NCBI GenBank assembly: GCA_004193205.1
Contig: RZUM01000004.1
Location: 186,001 to 250,000, forward strand
Length of the DNA: 64,000 nt
Source of the DNA: Gordonia sediminis
GTDB lineage: Bacteria > Actinomycetota > Actinomycetes > Mycobacteriales > Mycobacteriaceae
Direction: 5' to 3'
Positions 8,434 to 16,858 of the stretch are shown here, piece by piece; the stretch's first letter is position 1; each line of letters begins with the position of its first letter. The position numbers and the translations under genes were made by a program. Below the pieces are notes generated by a model. That model was not told the DNA's origin. It was given only the letters and a program-made list of their open reading frames with translations, and did not search any database.

Positions 8434-9453
8434 ATGTCACGCTCGACAGTTGCACGCCCGACCACGACGATTGAAGGTGCCGACGACGCCACGCGCACCG
8501 GTACCCGCCCCGCGATGACCGAACAAGATCTCGACGCGCAGTCACCGGCCTCCGATCTCGTCCGGGTCTATCTCAACGGGATCGGACGGACCGCCTTGCT
8601 CAACGCCGAGCAGGAGGTCGAACTCGCCAAGCAGATCGAGGCCGGTCTCTACGCCAAGCATGTCCTGGAGACCCGCAAGCGGTTGTCGGCCACGCGTAAG
8701 CGGGACCTCGCGATCATCGTCCGCGAAGGCGACTACGCGCGAGCCCACCTGCTGGAGGCCAACCTCCGGCTGGTTGTCTCGCTGGCCAAGCGCTACACCG
8801 GTCGCGGAATGCCGTTGCTGGATCTCATCCAGGAGGGCAACCTGGGCCTGATCCGCGCGATGGAGAAGTTCGACTATGCGAAGGGCTTCAAGTTCTCCAC
8901 GTACGCCACGTGGTGGATTCGGCAGGCCATCACGCGCGGCATGGCCGACCAGAGCCGCACCATCCGTCTACCCGTCCACCTGGTGGAACAGGTGAACAAG
9001 CTGGCGCGGATCAAGCGGGAGCTGCATCAGCAGCTCGGTCGTGAGGCCACCGACGACGAGCTCGCCAACGAGTCGGGAATCCCGGCGGAGAAGATCGCGG
9101 ACCTGCTCGACCACAGCCGCGACCCGGTCAGCCTCGACATGCCGGTCGGCAACGACGAGGAGGCCCCGCTCGGTGATTTCATCGAGGACGCCGAAGGCAC
9201 CTCCGCGGAGAACGCCGTGATCGCGGGTCTGCTGCACTCCGACGTCCGCTCGGTGCTCGCCACCCTCGACGAACGCGAACAGCAGGTGATCCGCATGCGC
9301 TACGGCCTCGACGACGGTCAGCCGCGCACGCTCGACCAGATCGGCCGCATGTTCGGGCTCTCGCGTGAGCGGGTCCGCCAGATCGAACGTGAGGTCATGA
9401 ACAAGCTGCGCCAGGGCGAGCGCGCCGAGCGTCTGCGCGCCTACGCCAGCTGA
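8434..9453 (+). CDS. sigB: Primary-like stress sigma factor SigB
   Basis: Non-essential group 2 sigma-70 factor of 339 residues. After a short N-terminus (no acidic domain), [27 protein letters not shown] marks region 1.2, then [26 protein letters not shown] (region 2) and [19 protein letters not shown] (region 4.2), ending RAYAS as in M. tuberculosis SigB. AGGAGG precedes the ATG. It is the second sigma-70 gene of the window and, unlike sigA, has an ECF-type stress promoter. It converges closely on the acetyltransferase gene, 12 bp away. Confidence 0.97.
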   Translation: MSRSTVARPTTTIEGADDATRTGTRPAMTEQDLDAQSPASDLVRVYLNGIGRTALLNAEQEVELAKQIEAGLYAKHVLETRKRLSATRKRDLAIIVREGDYARAHLLEANLRLVVSLAKRYTGRGMPLLDLIQEGNLGLIRAMEKFDYAKGFKFSTYATWWIRQAITRGMADQSRTIRLPVHLVEQVNKLARIKRELHQQLGREATDDELANESGIPAEKIADLLDHSRDPVSLDMPVGNDEEAPLGDFIEDAEGTSAENAVIAGLLHSDVRSVLATLDEREQQVIRMRYGLDDGQPRTLDQIGRMFGLSRERVRQIEREVMNKLRQGERAERLRAYAS

Positions 9454-9465
9454 TCGATCCGGGAT

Positions 9466-12402
9466 CTATCCCAGCCGCCTCGGTCCGGTGTCCGCACGTG
9501 TGGGCACCGGGCCGAGCCGTATCTGGGCGTTGAGTACCCCGACACCGTCGGGAGACGCCAGGATCGGATCGCAGACCACCTCGCGAACCTCCGGGATGTC
9601 CTCGACGAGGGTCGAGATCCGCAGCAGCAGGTCGGCGAGCGCGTCCCGGTCCACCGGTGGTTCGCCCGCATACCCGCCGAGCAGCGGGGCCGACTTCGGC
9701 TCGTCGATCAGCTCGGCGGCGTCGAGCGGCGACATCGGGATCGCCCGGTAGCCGCGGTCGCCGAGCAGGTCGAAGGTGCGCCCGGACAGCCCGAACGAGA
9801 TCAGCGAGCCGAACGAGGGGTCGTCGCGCACACTGATCACGGTGCCGATCCCCTTCGGTGCCATCTTCTGCACATGGAGGACGGCATCGCCGGTGAGTTC
9901 GCCGAGCTCGGTGAACGCGGTGATCACGGCCGTCGCGTCGGGCAGATCCAGACGCGCGCCCTCCCGGTCGAGGCGACCGCGCCAGGTCTCCGAGGTCGCC
10001 TTGACCGCGACCGGGAACCCGAGTTCACGGGCCGCCGCGGAGGCCTCGTGCATCGTGGTGACCTCACGGAACGGCACGACGGGAATCCCGTACCAGCCCA
10101 GGATCGTCGCGGACTCGACATGACCGAGGTGGGCGCCGTCGCCGTCACCATCGCCGGCGCTGTCACCGACACGGGCCATGGCCTCACGCACGAACATCCG
10201 CGCGGCCTCCGGGTCAGTGCCGTCGGGCCGGTGGACCGCAGACTCGGGACGCCCACACCACCGGGCGTACTGCCAGGCCCGGGTCAGCGCGATCGCGGCA
10301 CGTTCGGGACTTCCGTAGGAGGGGATCGACCCGCGCACCGGCATGCCGTTCGGTCCGGGCTTCATCAATCCGGGCGGGATGCCCTCGACGGCGAGGAAGG
10401 TCGTCACGATCGGTTTCGGGCCGTCGGCGGTCGGGGAGTTCGCCGCCGCCATCAACGCCCGCGCATGCCAGTCGGCGTCGACGGCGACCGGCGGGACGAA
10501 CACGACCAGCACCGCGTCCACGCCGGGATCGGCCATCGCCTCGGTCACCGCCGCCTCGAACTCGTCCTCGGTCGCCCCGGCACCGAGATCGATCGTCTCG
10601 GTCACCTCGAGTCCCCCACCGCGCGCGGTGTCGGCGGCCAGACTCCCCAGCACCGACGAGTTGCCGATGATCCGAGTGCGCGGGCCACGCGGTAACGGCT
10701 GATAGGCGAAGATCGTCGCGCAGTCGAAGAGTCCGGAGATGGTGTCGACCTGGATGACGCCCGCCTGGGCGAGCACCATCTGCGCGATCTGGTCGTCGAG
10801 GCTGGCAGCCGAGGTGCGGGCGCGCCGCGCGGCGGTCATCGCCCCCTTCCCCGACTTGACCGCGACGATGGGTTTGGAACGCGACACGCGCCGCGCGATC
10901 CGGGAGAACTTGCGCGGATTACCGAAACTCTCCAGGTAGAGCAGGACCACGTCGGTGGTGGTGTCGGTGTCCCAGTACTGCAACAGGTCGTTGCCCGAGA
11001 CGTCGGCGCGGTTTCCGGCGGAGACGAAGGTCGACAGTCCGATCTGGCGTCGGGCCGCGGTGTCGAGGATGGCGATGCCCAGCGCACCGGACTGACAGAA
11101 GAAGCCCACCCGTCCTTCGGCCGGGATCCGCGGTGCGAGCGTGGCGTTGAGCGCGATCGTGGGATCGTTGTTGGCCACGCCGAGCGCGTTCGGTCCGACC
11201 AGACGCATGCCGTGTTCACGGACCTGTTCGAGGAGTCGGTGTTCGCTTTCCAGGCCGGCCTCGCCACTCTCGCCGAACCCCGACGACACGACCACCAGCG
11301 TGCGGACGCCCTTGACCAGGCAGTCGTCGAGGACCGCGCCGACGATGCCGGCGGGCACCGCGACCACCGCCAGGTCCACCGGGTCGGGGATATCACGGAC
11401 CGTGCGGTAGGCACGGATGCCGCGCACCGACGGCGGGCGGGGGTGGGAGCGGCGCTCCGCCGGTGTCGTTCGCCGCTGCGGCCCCGGGCCGTGTCCGGGA
11501 TGATGGGCGTCGTGGCCGGGCAGGGTACCGTCGTCGCCCCCTTCCTCGGGTTCGTCGCCGTCGACCTCGTGGGCGGGTCCGTTCACCGGGTACACCGGGC
11601 CGGTGAAACCGCCGGCGATGATGTTGGCGAGCAGCGCGTTGCCGACCTTCTTCCGGTCCGTCGAGGCACCGATCACCGCGACCGAAGTCGGCCGCAGCAG
11701 GTTGGCGACGCTGCGCGCCTCCGACGCGCGTTCGCGCGCGTTCCGCACCGAGAGCAACGCCTCGGTGGGGTCGATGAGAAACTCCACGTGCACGGTGCTG
11801 CCGTCGAAGCTGCGCGACAGTTGATAGCCCGCGTCGCGGAACACCGCGACCATGTTGGGGTTCTCGCTGAGCACCTCGGCCTCGAACCGGGTGAACCCGT
11901 TCTCCGCGGCGATTCCCGCGAGATGTTCGAGCAGAATCGGTCCGAGCCCACGGCCCTGATGGTCGTCGGCGACGACGAACGCCACCTCCGCCGACTCCGG
12001 CTTCCCGTCGAACCCGAGGCCCTCGTACAGTCCGATCGCGATGATCTCGCCGCCGAGCACCGCGACGATCGCGACCCGCTTCTGGTAGTCGACGGTGGTC
12101 ATGCGCGCCACCTCTCGCGGTGGCAGCGTCGGCGTAGGCCCGAAGTAGCGCATGTAGCGGGTCCGCTCGGAGAGGCGGCCGTGGAAGGCGACCACCCGGT
12201 CGGCGTCGTCGGGGACGATCGGCCGCAGGTGCACCACACCGCCGTCGGAGGCCAGGACGTCGGCGATCCAGTGACGCGGGTAGTCCCACGGTTCACGCGA
12301 CGGATGCCCATCCGGGGTCGTTGCCGTCGGCGGGCCCTGCCGCGTCGAGGTCGAGGTCGAATCCTGATCGGCGGTCTTGGTCCGCTGGTCCTGTTCAGTC
12401 AC
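9466..12402 (-). CDS. Pat-like protein acetyltransferase: GNAT fused to NDP-forming acyl-CoA ligase-like domains
   Basis: A 978-residue protein. Residues about 54-205 are a GNAT acetyltransferase with the acetyl-CoA loop DDHQGRGLGPILLEHL. From about 235 (LLRPTSVAVIGAS) follow the CoA-binding, CoA-ligase and ATP-grasp domains of NDP-forming acyl-CoA synthetases. This is the architecture of Pat-type lysine acetyltransferases with an N-terminal GNAT, which regulate acyl-CoA synthetases. Where active ligases carry SHTGAL with the phosphorylated His, this protein reads ARTSAAS (about 529-535), so the ligase half is probably a sensor rather than an enzyme. A charged, His/Pro-rich insert of about 50 residues (275-327) interrupts the CoA-binding domain. 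GTG at 12402 follows GGAGG and overlaps the acuC stop (GTGACTGA), implying coupled translation. Confidence 0.85.
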   Translation of the reverse strand: MTEQDQRTKTADQDSTSTSTRQGPPTATTPDGHPSREPWDYPRHWIADVLASDGGVVHLRPIVPDDADRVVAFHGRLSERTRYMRYFGPTPTLPPREVARMTTVDYQKRVAIVAVLGGEIIAIGLYEGLGFDGKPESAEVAFVVADDHQGRGLGPILLEHLAGIAAENGFTRFEAEVLSENPNMVAVFRDAGYQLSRSFDGSTVHVEFLIDPTEALLSVRNARERASEARSVANLLRPTSVAVIGASTDRKKVGNALLANIIAGGFTGPVYPVNGPAHEVDGDEPEEGGDDGTLPGHDAHHPGHGPGPQRRTTPAERRSHPRPPSVRGIRAYRTVRDIPDPVDLAVVAVPAGIVGAVLDDCLVKGVRTLVVVSSGFGESGEAGLESEHRLLEQVREHGMRLVGPNALGVANNDPTIALNATLAPRIPAEGRVGFFCQSGALGIAILDTAARRQIGLSTFVSAGNRADVSGNDLLQYWDTDTTTDVVLLYLESFGNPRKFSRIARRVSRSKPIVAVKSGKGAMTAARRARTSAASLDDQIAQMVLAQAGVIQVDTISGLFDCATIFAYQPLPRGPRTRIIGNSSVLGSLAADTARGGGLEVTETIDLGAGATEDEFEAAVTEAMADPGVDAVLVVFVPPVAVDADWHARALMAAANSPTADGPKPIVTTFLAVEGIPPGLMKPGPNGMPVRGSIPSYGSPERAAIALTRAWQYARWCGRPESAVHRPDGTDPEAARMFVREAMARVGDSAGDGDGDGAHLGHVESATILGWYGIPVVPFREVTTMHEASAAARELGFPVAVKATSETWRGRLDREGARLDLPDATAVITAFTELGELTGDAVLHVQKMAPKGIGTVISVRDDPSFGSLISFGLSGRTFDLLGDRGYRAIPMSPLDAAELIDEPKSAPLLGGYAGEPPVDRDALADLLLRISTLVEDIPEVREVVCDPILASPDGVGVLNAQIRLGPVPTRADTGPRRLG

Positions 12403-13663
12403 GGGGGTCCTCCGGGTCGAGACCGTGCAGCGGGTAGATGGCGCGGCGGGTGGCCAGGATGGCGCGATCGGTCTGGCGTTGCGCGGATTCGGCGATACCC
12501 TCCGGCGGCTGTTGCCCGGTGTCGCCGTCCCACGGGACGTAGGCCACGTCGCCACCGTCGCCCATCACCCCCACCGGCGGTTGCGCATACTCGGCGTAGA
12601 TCTTCTCGGATACCTGTTCGGCTGTGGCACACCAGGATTCGTCGATCTTGGTGGTGACGTCGATGTCGCGGTCGAGCACCGTCGCGATCAGGTGCGTCCA
12701 GCTGCGGGGTACGACGTTGATCACCCCGTAGCCGCCGCCCCCGACGGCCACCCACCGTCCGTCGCAGTATTTCTCCGCGAACCCGCGTAGCGCCTGCATC
12801 GCCGCGCGCTGGCCCTCGACGGTGAGTCCCAGATCCGTCAGGGGATCCGCGCGATGGCTGTCCACCCCGCACTGGCCGATGAGGATCTGCGGCCGGAACT
12901 GTTCGAGCACCGACGGGACGACCGCGTTGAACGCCCGCAACCAGAGCCGGTCGGTGGTGTCGGGCATGAGTGCGATGTTGACCGCGGTGCCCTGCGCCGC
13001 GTCGTTGCCGATCTCGGTGGGCCATCCGGTGCCCGGCCACAACGTCGCCGGATGCTGGTGCACCGACACCGTCAGTACGCGCGGGTCGTCGACGAACGCG
13101 GCCTGCACACCGTCGCCGTGATGGGCGTCGATGTCGATGTAGGCGACCCGGTCGTACCCGTTGTCGAGCAGCCACTTGATCGCGACCGCGCAGTCGTTGT
13201 AGATGCAGAAGCCGGCCGCACGCGATCGCATCGCGTGATGCATCCCGCCGCCGATGTTCACCGCGCGGCGCACCGAACCACTGGCCACCGCCTGGACCGC
13301 GGCCAGCGTGCCGCCGACGAGTAGTCGGGCGGCCTCATGCATGCCCTCGAACACCGGGTTGTCGGCGTCGCCGAGTCCGAACAGGCGCTCCAACAACGGC
13401 CCCGACAGCGACGCGGACCCCGACCCGACGGCCCGCACCGCGTCGATGTATTCGATCGAATGGATCCCGGTGAGCGCCGAATCGTCGAGGAGCAGGGGCG
13501 CCCGGGTGTCCACGCCGTCGAGGATTCCGAGGCTCTGTGCCAGGGTCATGGTGAGGGCCAGGCGGACCGGATTCATCGGATGTTCGTGCGCCCACTTGTA
13601 GGACAGGAAGTCCTCGCTCCAGATGACCGCCGCCGCGTCGTCGCTGTTCTTCCTCGCCACCAT
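12395..13663 (-). CDS. acuC: AcuC-type protein deacetylase (histone deacetylase family)
   Basis: A 422-residue zinc-dependent lysine deacetylase of the arginase/HDAC fold. The active site is complete: GGGMHHAM (His142, His143), DIDAHHGDG with zinc ligands Asp179 and His181, and CGVDSHRADPL for the third ligand region, plus VGGGGYG near the C-terminus carrying the transition-state Tyr. AcuC enzymes remove acetyl groups from acyl-CoA synthetases and restore their activity. The downstream acetyltransferase gene overlaps the stop by 8 bp, so writer and eraser are made from one message. The ATG at 13663 has only a weak ribosome-binding site; the next codon is GTG. Confidence 0.93.
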   Translation of the reverse strand: MVARKNSDDAAAVIWSEDFLSYKWAHEHPMNPVRLALTMTLAQSLGILDGVDTRAPLLLDDSALTGIHSIEYIDAVRAVGSGSASLSGPLLERLFGLGDADNPVFEGMHEAARLLVGGTLAAVQAVASGSVRRAVNIGGGMHHAMRSRAAGFCIYNDCAVAIKWLLDNGYDRVAYIDIDAHHGDGVQAAFVDDPRVLTVSVHQHPATLWPGTGWPTEIGNDAAQGTAVNIALMPDTTDRLWLRAFNAVVPSVLEQFRPQILIGQCGVDSHRADPLTDLGLTVEGQRAAMQALRGFAEKYCDGRWVAVGGGGYGVINVVPRSWTHLIATVLDRDIDVTTKIDESWCATAEQVSEKIYAEYAQPPVGVMGDGGDVAYVPWDGDTGQQPPEGIAESAQRQTDRAILATRRAIYPLHGLDPEDPRD

Positions 13664-13671
13664 CTCAGGCT

Positions 13672-13807
13672 AGGGCATGTCTCTCAATTCCACTGCGAGG
13701 TATTGACGGAGTCGTTGGTTCTCTGGCAAGTCGGAGGAGGGACGACAACGCCGACAGAGGGCCAACGGGCCGCCAAGACCCGCAAAGGGAATTGGGAGAC
13801 ATGCCCT
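13672..13807. mobile_element. MITE-like element with 20 bp terminal inverted repeats
   Basis: A 136 bp segment bounded by AGGGCATGTCTCTCAATTCC (13672-13691) and its complement with one mismatch (13788-13807). The match continues more loosely for about 9 bp inward (ACTGCGAGG versus CTTTGCGGGT). There is no open frame of note inside and no clear target duplication outside (GGCT before, CGTG after). This looks like a non-autonomous insertion sequence derivative placed between acuC and ideR. The parent family is not identified, and no related transposase lies in this window. Confidence 0.65.
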
Positions 13808-13911
13808 CGTGCCTCGCCGCGCCGAGGGGTGATGTTCGCCGCACTCGGCGCGGCACGGCGAGACACGCCCCGCACCACGCGACATCGCCAGGCGGACATC
13901 GGTTGTCCCGA

Positions 13912-13930
13912 CCAGGTCAGGGTAGCCTTG
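13912..13930. promoter_or_regulatory. Candidate iron box (IdeR/DtxR operator) before ideR
   Basis: CCAGGTCAGGGTAGCCTTG matches 12 of 19 positions of the IdeR/DtxR consensus TTAGGTTAGGCTAACCTAA and keeps the dyad AGGT...GCCT. It ends 24 bp before the ideR start, overlapping the likely promoter, so autoregulation is possible. Moderate match only. Confidence 0.4.
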
Positions 13931-13954
13931 TTACTGACGAAGGGACTGCGCACA

Positions 13955-14638
13955 GTGAATGATCTGGTCGACACCACTGAGATGTATCTGCGGACGATCT
14001 ACGACCTCGAGGAGGAAGGGATCGTCCCGCTCCGGGCCCGTATCGCGGAGCGTCTGGAGCAGAGTGGCCCGACCGTGTCCCAGACGGTGGCCCGCATGGA
14101 ACGTGACGGTCTCCTGCGCGTCGCCGGCGACCGCCACCTCGAACTCACCGACAAGGGACGCGAGCTCGCCGTGTCGGTGATGCGCAAGCATCGTCTGGCC
14201 GAACGACTGTTGGTGGACATCATCGGCATGCCCTGGGACGAGGTGCACGACGAGGCCTGCCGGTGGGAGCACGTGATGAGCGAGAACGTCGAGCGTCGGC
14301 TGCTCACCGTCCTCGACAACCCGACGACCTCGCCGTATGGCAACCCGATCCCCGGGCTCGAACTCCTCGGTGCACCGCAGGCTCCCGCCACCGACGGTTC
14401 GACACGCCTCGCCGATCTCCCCCAGGGTGAGCCGGTGGCGGTCGTCGTCCGACGCCTGTCCGAGCACGCACAGTCCGACCACGCGCTGATCGGCGAGCTG
14501 CGGGAGGCCGGGGTGGTGCCGAACGCGCGCGTCACGGTGACCGTGAGCACCGCGAACACCGTGGTCACCACGCCGGGCCACGACGGGCTCGTCGTCTCCC
14601 GCGAGATGGCGCACTCGGTGTTCGTGGAGAAGGTCTGA
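13955..14638 (+). CDS. ideR: Iron-dependent transcriptional regulator IdeR (DtxR family)
   Basis: A 227-residue Fe2+-activated repressor of iron uptake genes. It starts VNDLVDTTEMYLRTIYDLEEE, almost as in M. tuberculosis IdeR. The winged helix covers about 1-70. All metal ligands of the two sites are present at the canonical numbers: Met10, His79, Glu83, His98, Cys102, Glu105 and His106. A C-terminal SH3-like domain (PVAVVVRRLSEH... MAHSVFVEKV) completes it. The GTG start has GAAGGGA about 9 nt upstream; longer open frame upstream runs through the MITE-like element and antisense acuC and is not coding. The gene stands alone. Confidence 0.97.
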   Translation: MNDLVDTTEMYLRTIYDLEEEGIVPLRARIAERLEQSGPTVSQTVARMERDGLLRVAGDRHLELTDKGRELAVSVMRKHRLAERLLVDIIGMPWDEVHDEACRWEHVMSENVERRLLTVLDNPTTSPYGNPIPGLELLGAPQAPATDGSTRLADLPQGEPVAVVVRRLSEHAQSDHALIGELREAGVVPNARVTVTVSTANTVVTTPGHDGLVVSREMAHSVFVEKV

Positions 14639-14675
14639 GTACTTCCCGATACTCACCGACCCTCCCCGACCGGGC

Positions 14676-15809
14676 TCAACCGACCTCGAGTTCGGAGATC
14701 GGCTGCGGGATGGGCACGCCCAGTCGCTGGGCCGTGTCGTAGCAGTCGTCGAGCATCTCCCACAGCATGCGCGGCGGCAGGCCACCACTGAGCGCGCGAT
14801 CGAGCAGCACTGCCAAGGACCAGTCCGGGTCCGCCGACAGCGCACAGTCCAGGGCGACGCCGGCGTAGCCGCCCTCGCCGCCGATGTAGTGCAGGTGGGC
14901 CAGCATCGTCGCCGCACTGGCGCGCGGGGAACCCGTCAGCCGCCGGGCCAGCTCGCGCCACAGGGTCTCGGCTTGATGCCGGAACGCGGTCACCGCGAAG
15001 GAGAGTGCGGCATCGCGCACGGGTAGCCGGGTGATGGCGACGGCGAGCATGCTGGTGGTCGCACAGTCGAGCCGCAGATCGGCAGAGGCGTGCCGTCCCG
15101 GATGCCCGATGCCGATCACCTGATCGAGCACAGCCCGCAGCAGACCGGCATCGTCGTAGCCGGCGGTGTCGTTGTAGCCCACGGTGTCGTCCGCCGGCTC
15201 CCGGTGCGGCCCGGCGCAGTGCGGCAGCGGTGTGAGCATTGCCTCCATGTCCGAACGCTTTTCGAGCACGCGGCGGCCGGTCGTCACGGCGTGATGGATG
15301 GCGGTCGGGCTGCTGTGCGGGTCGGCGAGCCGGCCGCGGATCGGCGCCGTGCGGGCGATCGGCACGATTCGGGGCGGCGCCGCGGCGTCGAGCGGCCGCA
15401 CGCGCGGCTCCCACACCATCCGCCAGGCCGCGCCGTCGGCGAATACGGGGACGACGAACCCGGCGCTCACCCCGCCGACACCGGCGAAATGCCGGTCGGC
15501 CTCGGCACAGACCTCACGGTAGCGGCGGTCGCCGGGCGGGTATCGGTCGTCGACGATCACCGCGACGACCGCGCGTACGTCGTTGCGGATACAGATCTCC
15601 CCCAGGTCGGCGAGGACCTCGATCAGTCCGGGCACCAGCGTGCCGTCGTCGTCGAGGACGAGGTCGTGGCGGATCGTGGTGCGCACGATCTGCGGCTGCT
15701 CTCCGAACGCGACGAAGACCAGAGAGCGGTCCGGGATGAAGCCGAGCATTCCGGGGATGGCGGTGAGCAGGGCCGACGGGGCGAGTGGGCGACAACGATT
15801 CGGTGGCAT
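14676..15809 (-). CDS. DUF4192 family protein
   Basis: A 377-residue protein of the actinobacterial DUF4192 family. The N-terminal segment LLTAIPGMLGFIPDRSLVFVAF is the family hallmark, and the C-terminus (WRELARRLTGSPRASAATMLAHLHYIGGEGGYAGVALDCAL) with alternating helices is also typical. ATG 15809 follows GAGG at 8 nt; ATG 15830 would add seven residues. It converges on ideR. No enzyme motif is visible and its function is unknown to me. Confidence 0.85.
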   Translation of the reverse strand: MPPNRCRPLAPSALLTAIPGMLGFIPDRSLVFVAFGEQPQIVRTTIRHDLVLDDDGTLVPGLIEVLADLGEICIRNDVRAVVAVIVDDRYPPGDRRYREVCAEADRHFAGVGGVSAGFVVPVFADGAAWRMVWEPRVRPLDAAAPPRIVPIARTAPIRGRLADPHSSPTAIHHAVTTGRRVLEKRSDMEAMLTPLPHCAGPHREPADDTVGYNDTAGYDDAGLLRAVLDQVIGIGHPGRHASADLRLDCATTSMLAVAITRLPVRDAALSFAVTAFRHQAETLWRELARRLTGSPRASAATMLAHLHYIGGEGGYAGVALDCALSADPDWSLAVLLDRALSGGLPPRMLWEMLDDCYDTAQRLGVPIPQPISELEVG

Positions 15810-15957
15810 GGCGCCATCCTCACGCCCCATCGCGTCGGTTCCGGCCCGTCGGCACCCCGACCGGCGGTTTTGGGCACAGTTGTCCACAAACTCGGGTTTA
15901 TCCCCAGATCAACCAGGCATGATGCGAACGTGCAGGACGATCGAGGCCCCTGAAGAC

Positions 15958-16656
15958 CTAGTGAAACGCCGCCTCGACGGCCTTGTCGAACAACTCGTCG
16001 AGCTGCTCGGTGGCGGCGGCCGACATCGGTCCGGCACCCTGATGGCGGTATTCGACGATCACCCGCACATCGTTGCACTGGGCCAGCAGCGTCGTCGTAC
16101 TCGTCGACAACGACGACGACCCCGAGGTGTCGAGTCCACCGGTCGCGATCACTCGGGTGAGTGCGGCGCTGGAGACCCGCGACTGCGGTGGGGCCTCGCC
16201 CACCTCGGTGGTCACCGTCGAGAACGCCGTCGGTGCCGAGCCGACCACGTAGCGCGGGCAACGCCGCGTCTGGTCGGTCAGTTCTCGCAGAGTCTGCGCG
16301 GAATGCACCACCGCCGAGGTGAATGTCGCCGTCGAGGTCGCCGGGTCTGCGCCGACGAGGACCACCGCACCGTCGGCGGAGACGGCCGCGGGAAGGCAAT
16401 CCGGCGGGAGGACCGTACCGTGGAGCGGGTGTCCGGTGATGTCGGCGAGCGCCGACGGCACCGCGGTGGCCGGCACCGCAGTCGCCGAACCGCCCGGGAA
16501 ATCGTCAGGAGACACCGACTTCGACGACAGATCGGGCGAACCCGCGACCGCCTCACCGTCCACGGTGCATCCCAGCACCGCCAGTGCCGCCACAAGTCCC
16601 ACGACCGGGCCCACCAGGGTCCGATACGGCGTTCGACGGCGTGCTGATCCGATCAC
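15958..16656 (-). CDS. Secreted lipoprotein of unknown function
   Basis: A 232-residue putative lipoprotein. Basic residues (SARRRTPYRT) precede a hydrophobic stretch ending in the lipobox AVLGC, so Cys30 would be lipidated, followed by TVDGEAVAG, a segment seen in many mycobacterial lipoproteins. The mature part has a Ser/Thr/Ala-rich linker and a domain with cysteines near PPDCLP, TRRCPRY and AQCNDVR, probably extracytoplasmic. The start is the GTG at 16656. It resembles mycobacterial Lpp or sensor-domain lipoproteins in layout; no ligand can be assigned. Confidence 0.8.
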   Translation of the reverse strand: MIGSARRRTPYRTLVGPVVGLVAALAVLGCTVDGEAVAGSPDLSSKSVSPDDFPGGSATAVPATAVPSALADITGHPLHGTVLPPDCLPAAVSADGAVVLVGADPATSTATFTSAVVHSAQTLRELTDQTRRCPRYVVGSAPTAFSTVTTEVGEAPPQSRVSSAALTRVIATGGLDTSGSSSLSTSTTTLLAQCNDVRVIVEYRHQGAGPMSAAATEQLDELFDKAVEAAFH

Positions 16657-16797
16657 AAGGCCCTACTGTGCCATCCGCCGTCGCCGACCCCGCGCATCGA
16701 CACCCGGGAATCGGCACCCCGCCGAGTTTGTTGACACTGTCGAACGACGCATCGAGACGCCGGAAATTGGCCTTGCCGACGGTCGATGCGAGACAAT

Positions 16798-16827
16798 CGA
16801 CGAATAGCTTCACACGACGAATAGCTT
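16798..16827 (+). repeat. Two 13 bp direct repeats upstream of the PAC2 gene
   Basis: CGACGAATAGCTT occurs at 16798-16810 and again at 16815-16827, a 17 bp period, 31 bp before the PAC2 start codon. It may be a tandem regulator-binding site or a small duplication. Confidence 0.6.
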
Positions 16828-16858
16828 GACCGAAGCCACGATCCGAGGAGGGACGACC

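Noticed and set aside
13337-13954. N-terminal extension of ideR
   Set aside because: It would run through antisense acuC and the MITE-like element; GTG 13955 gives the canonical metal-ligand numbering.
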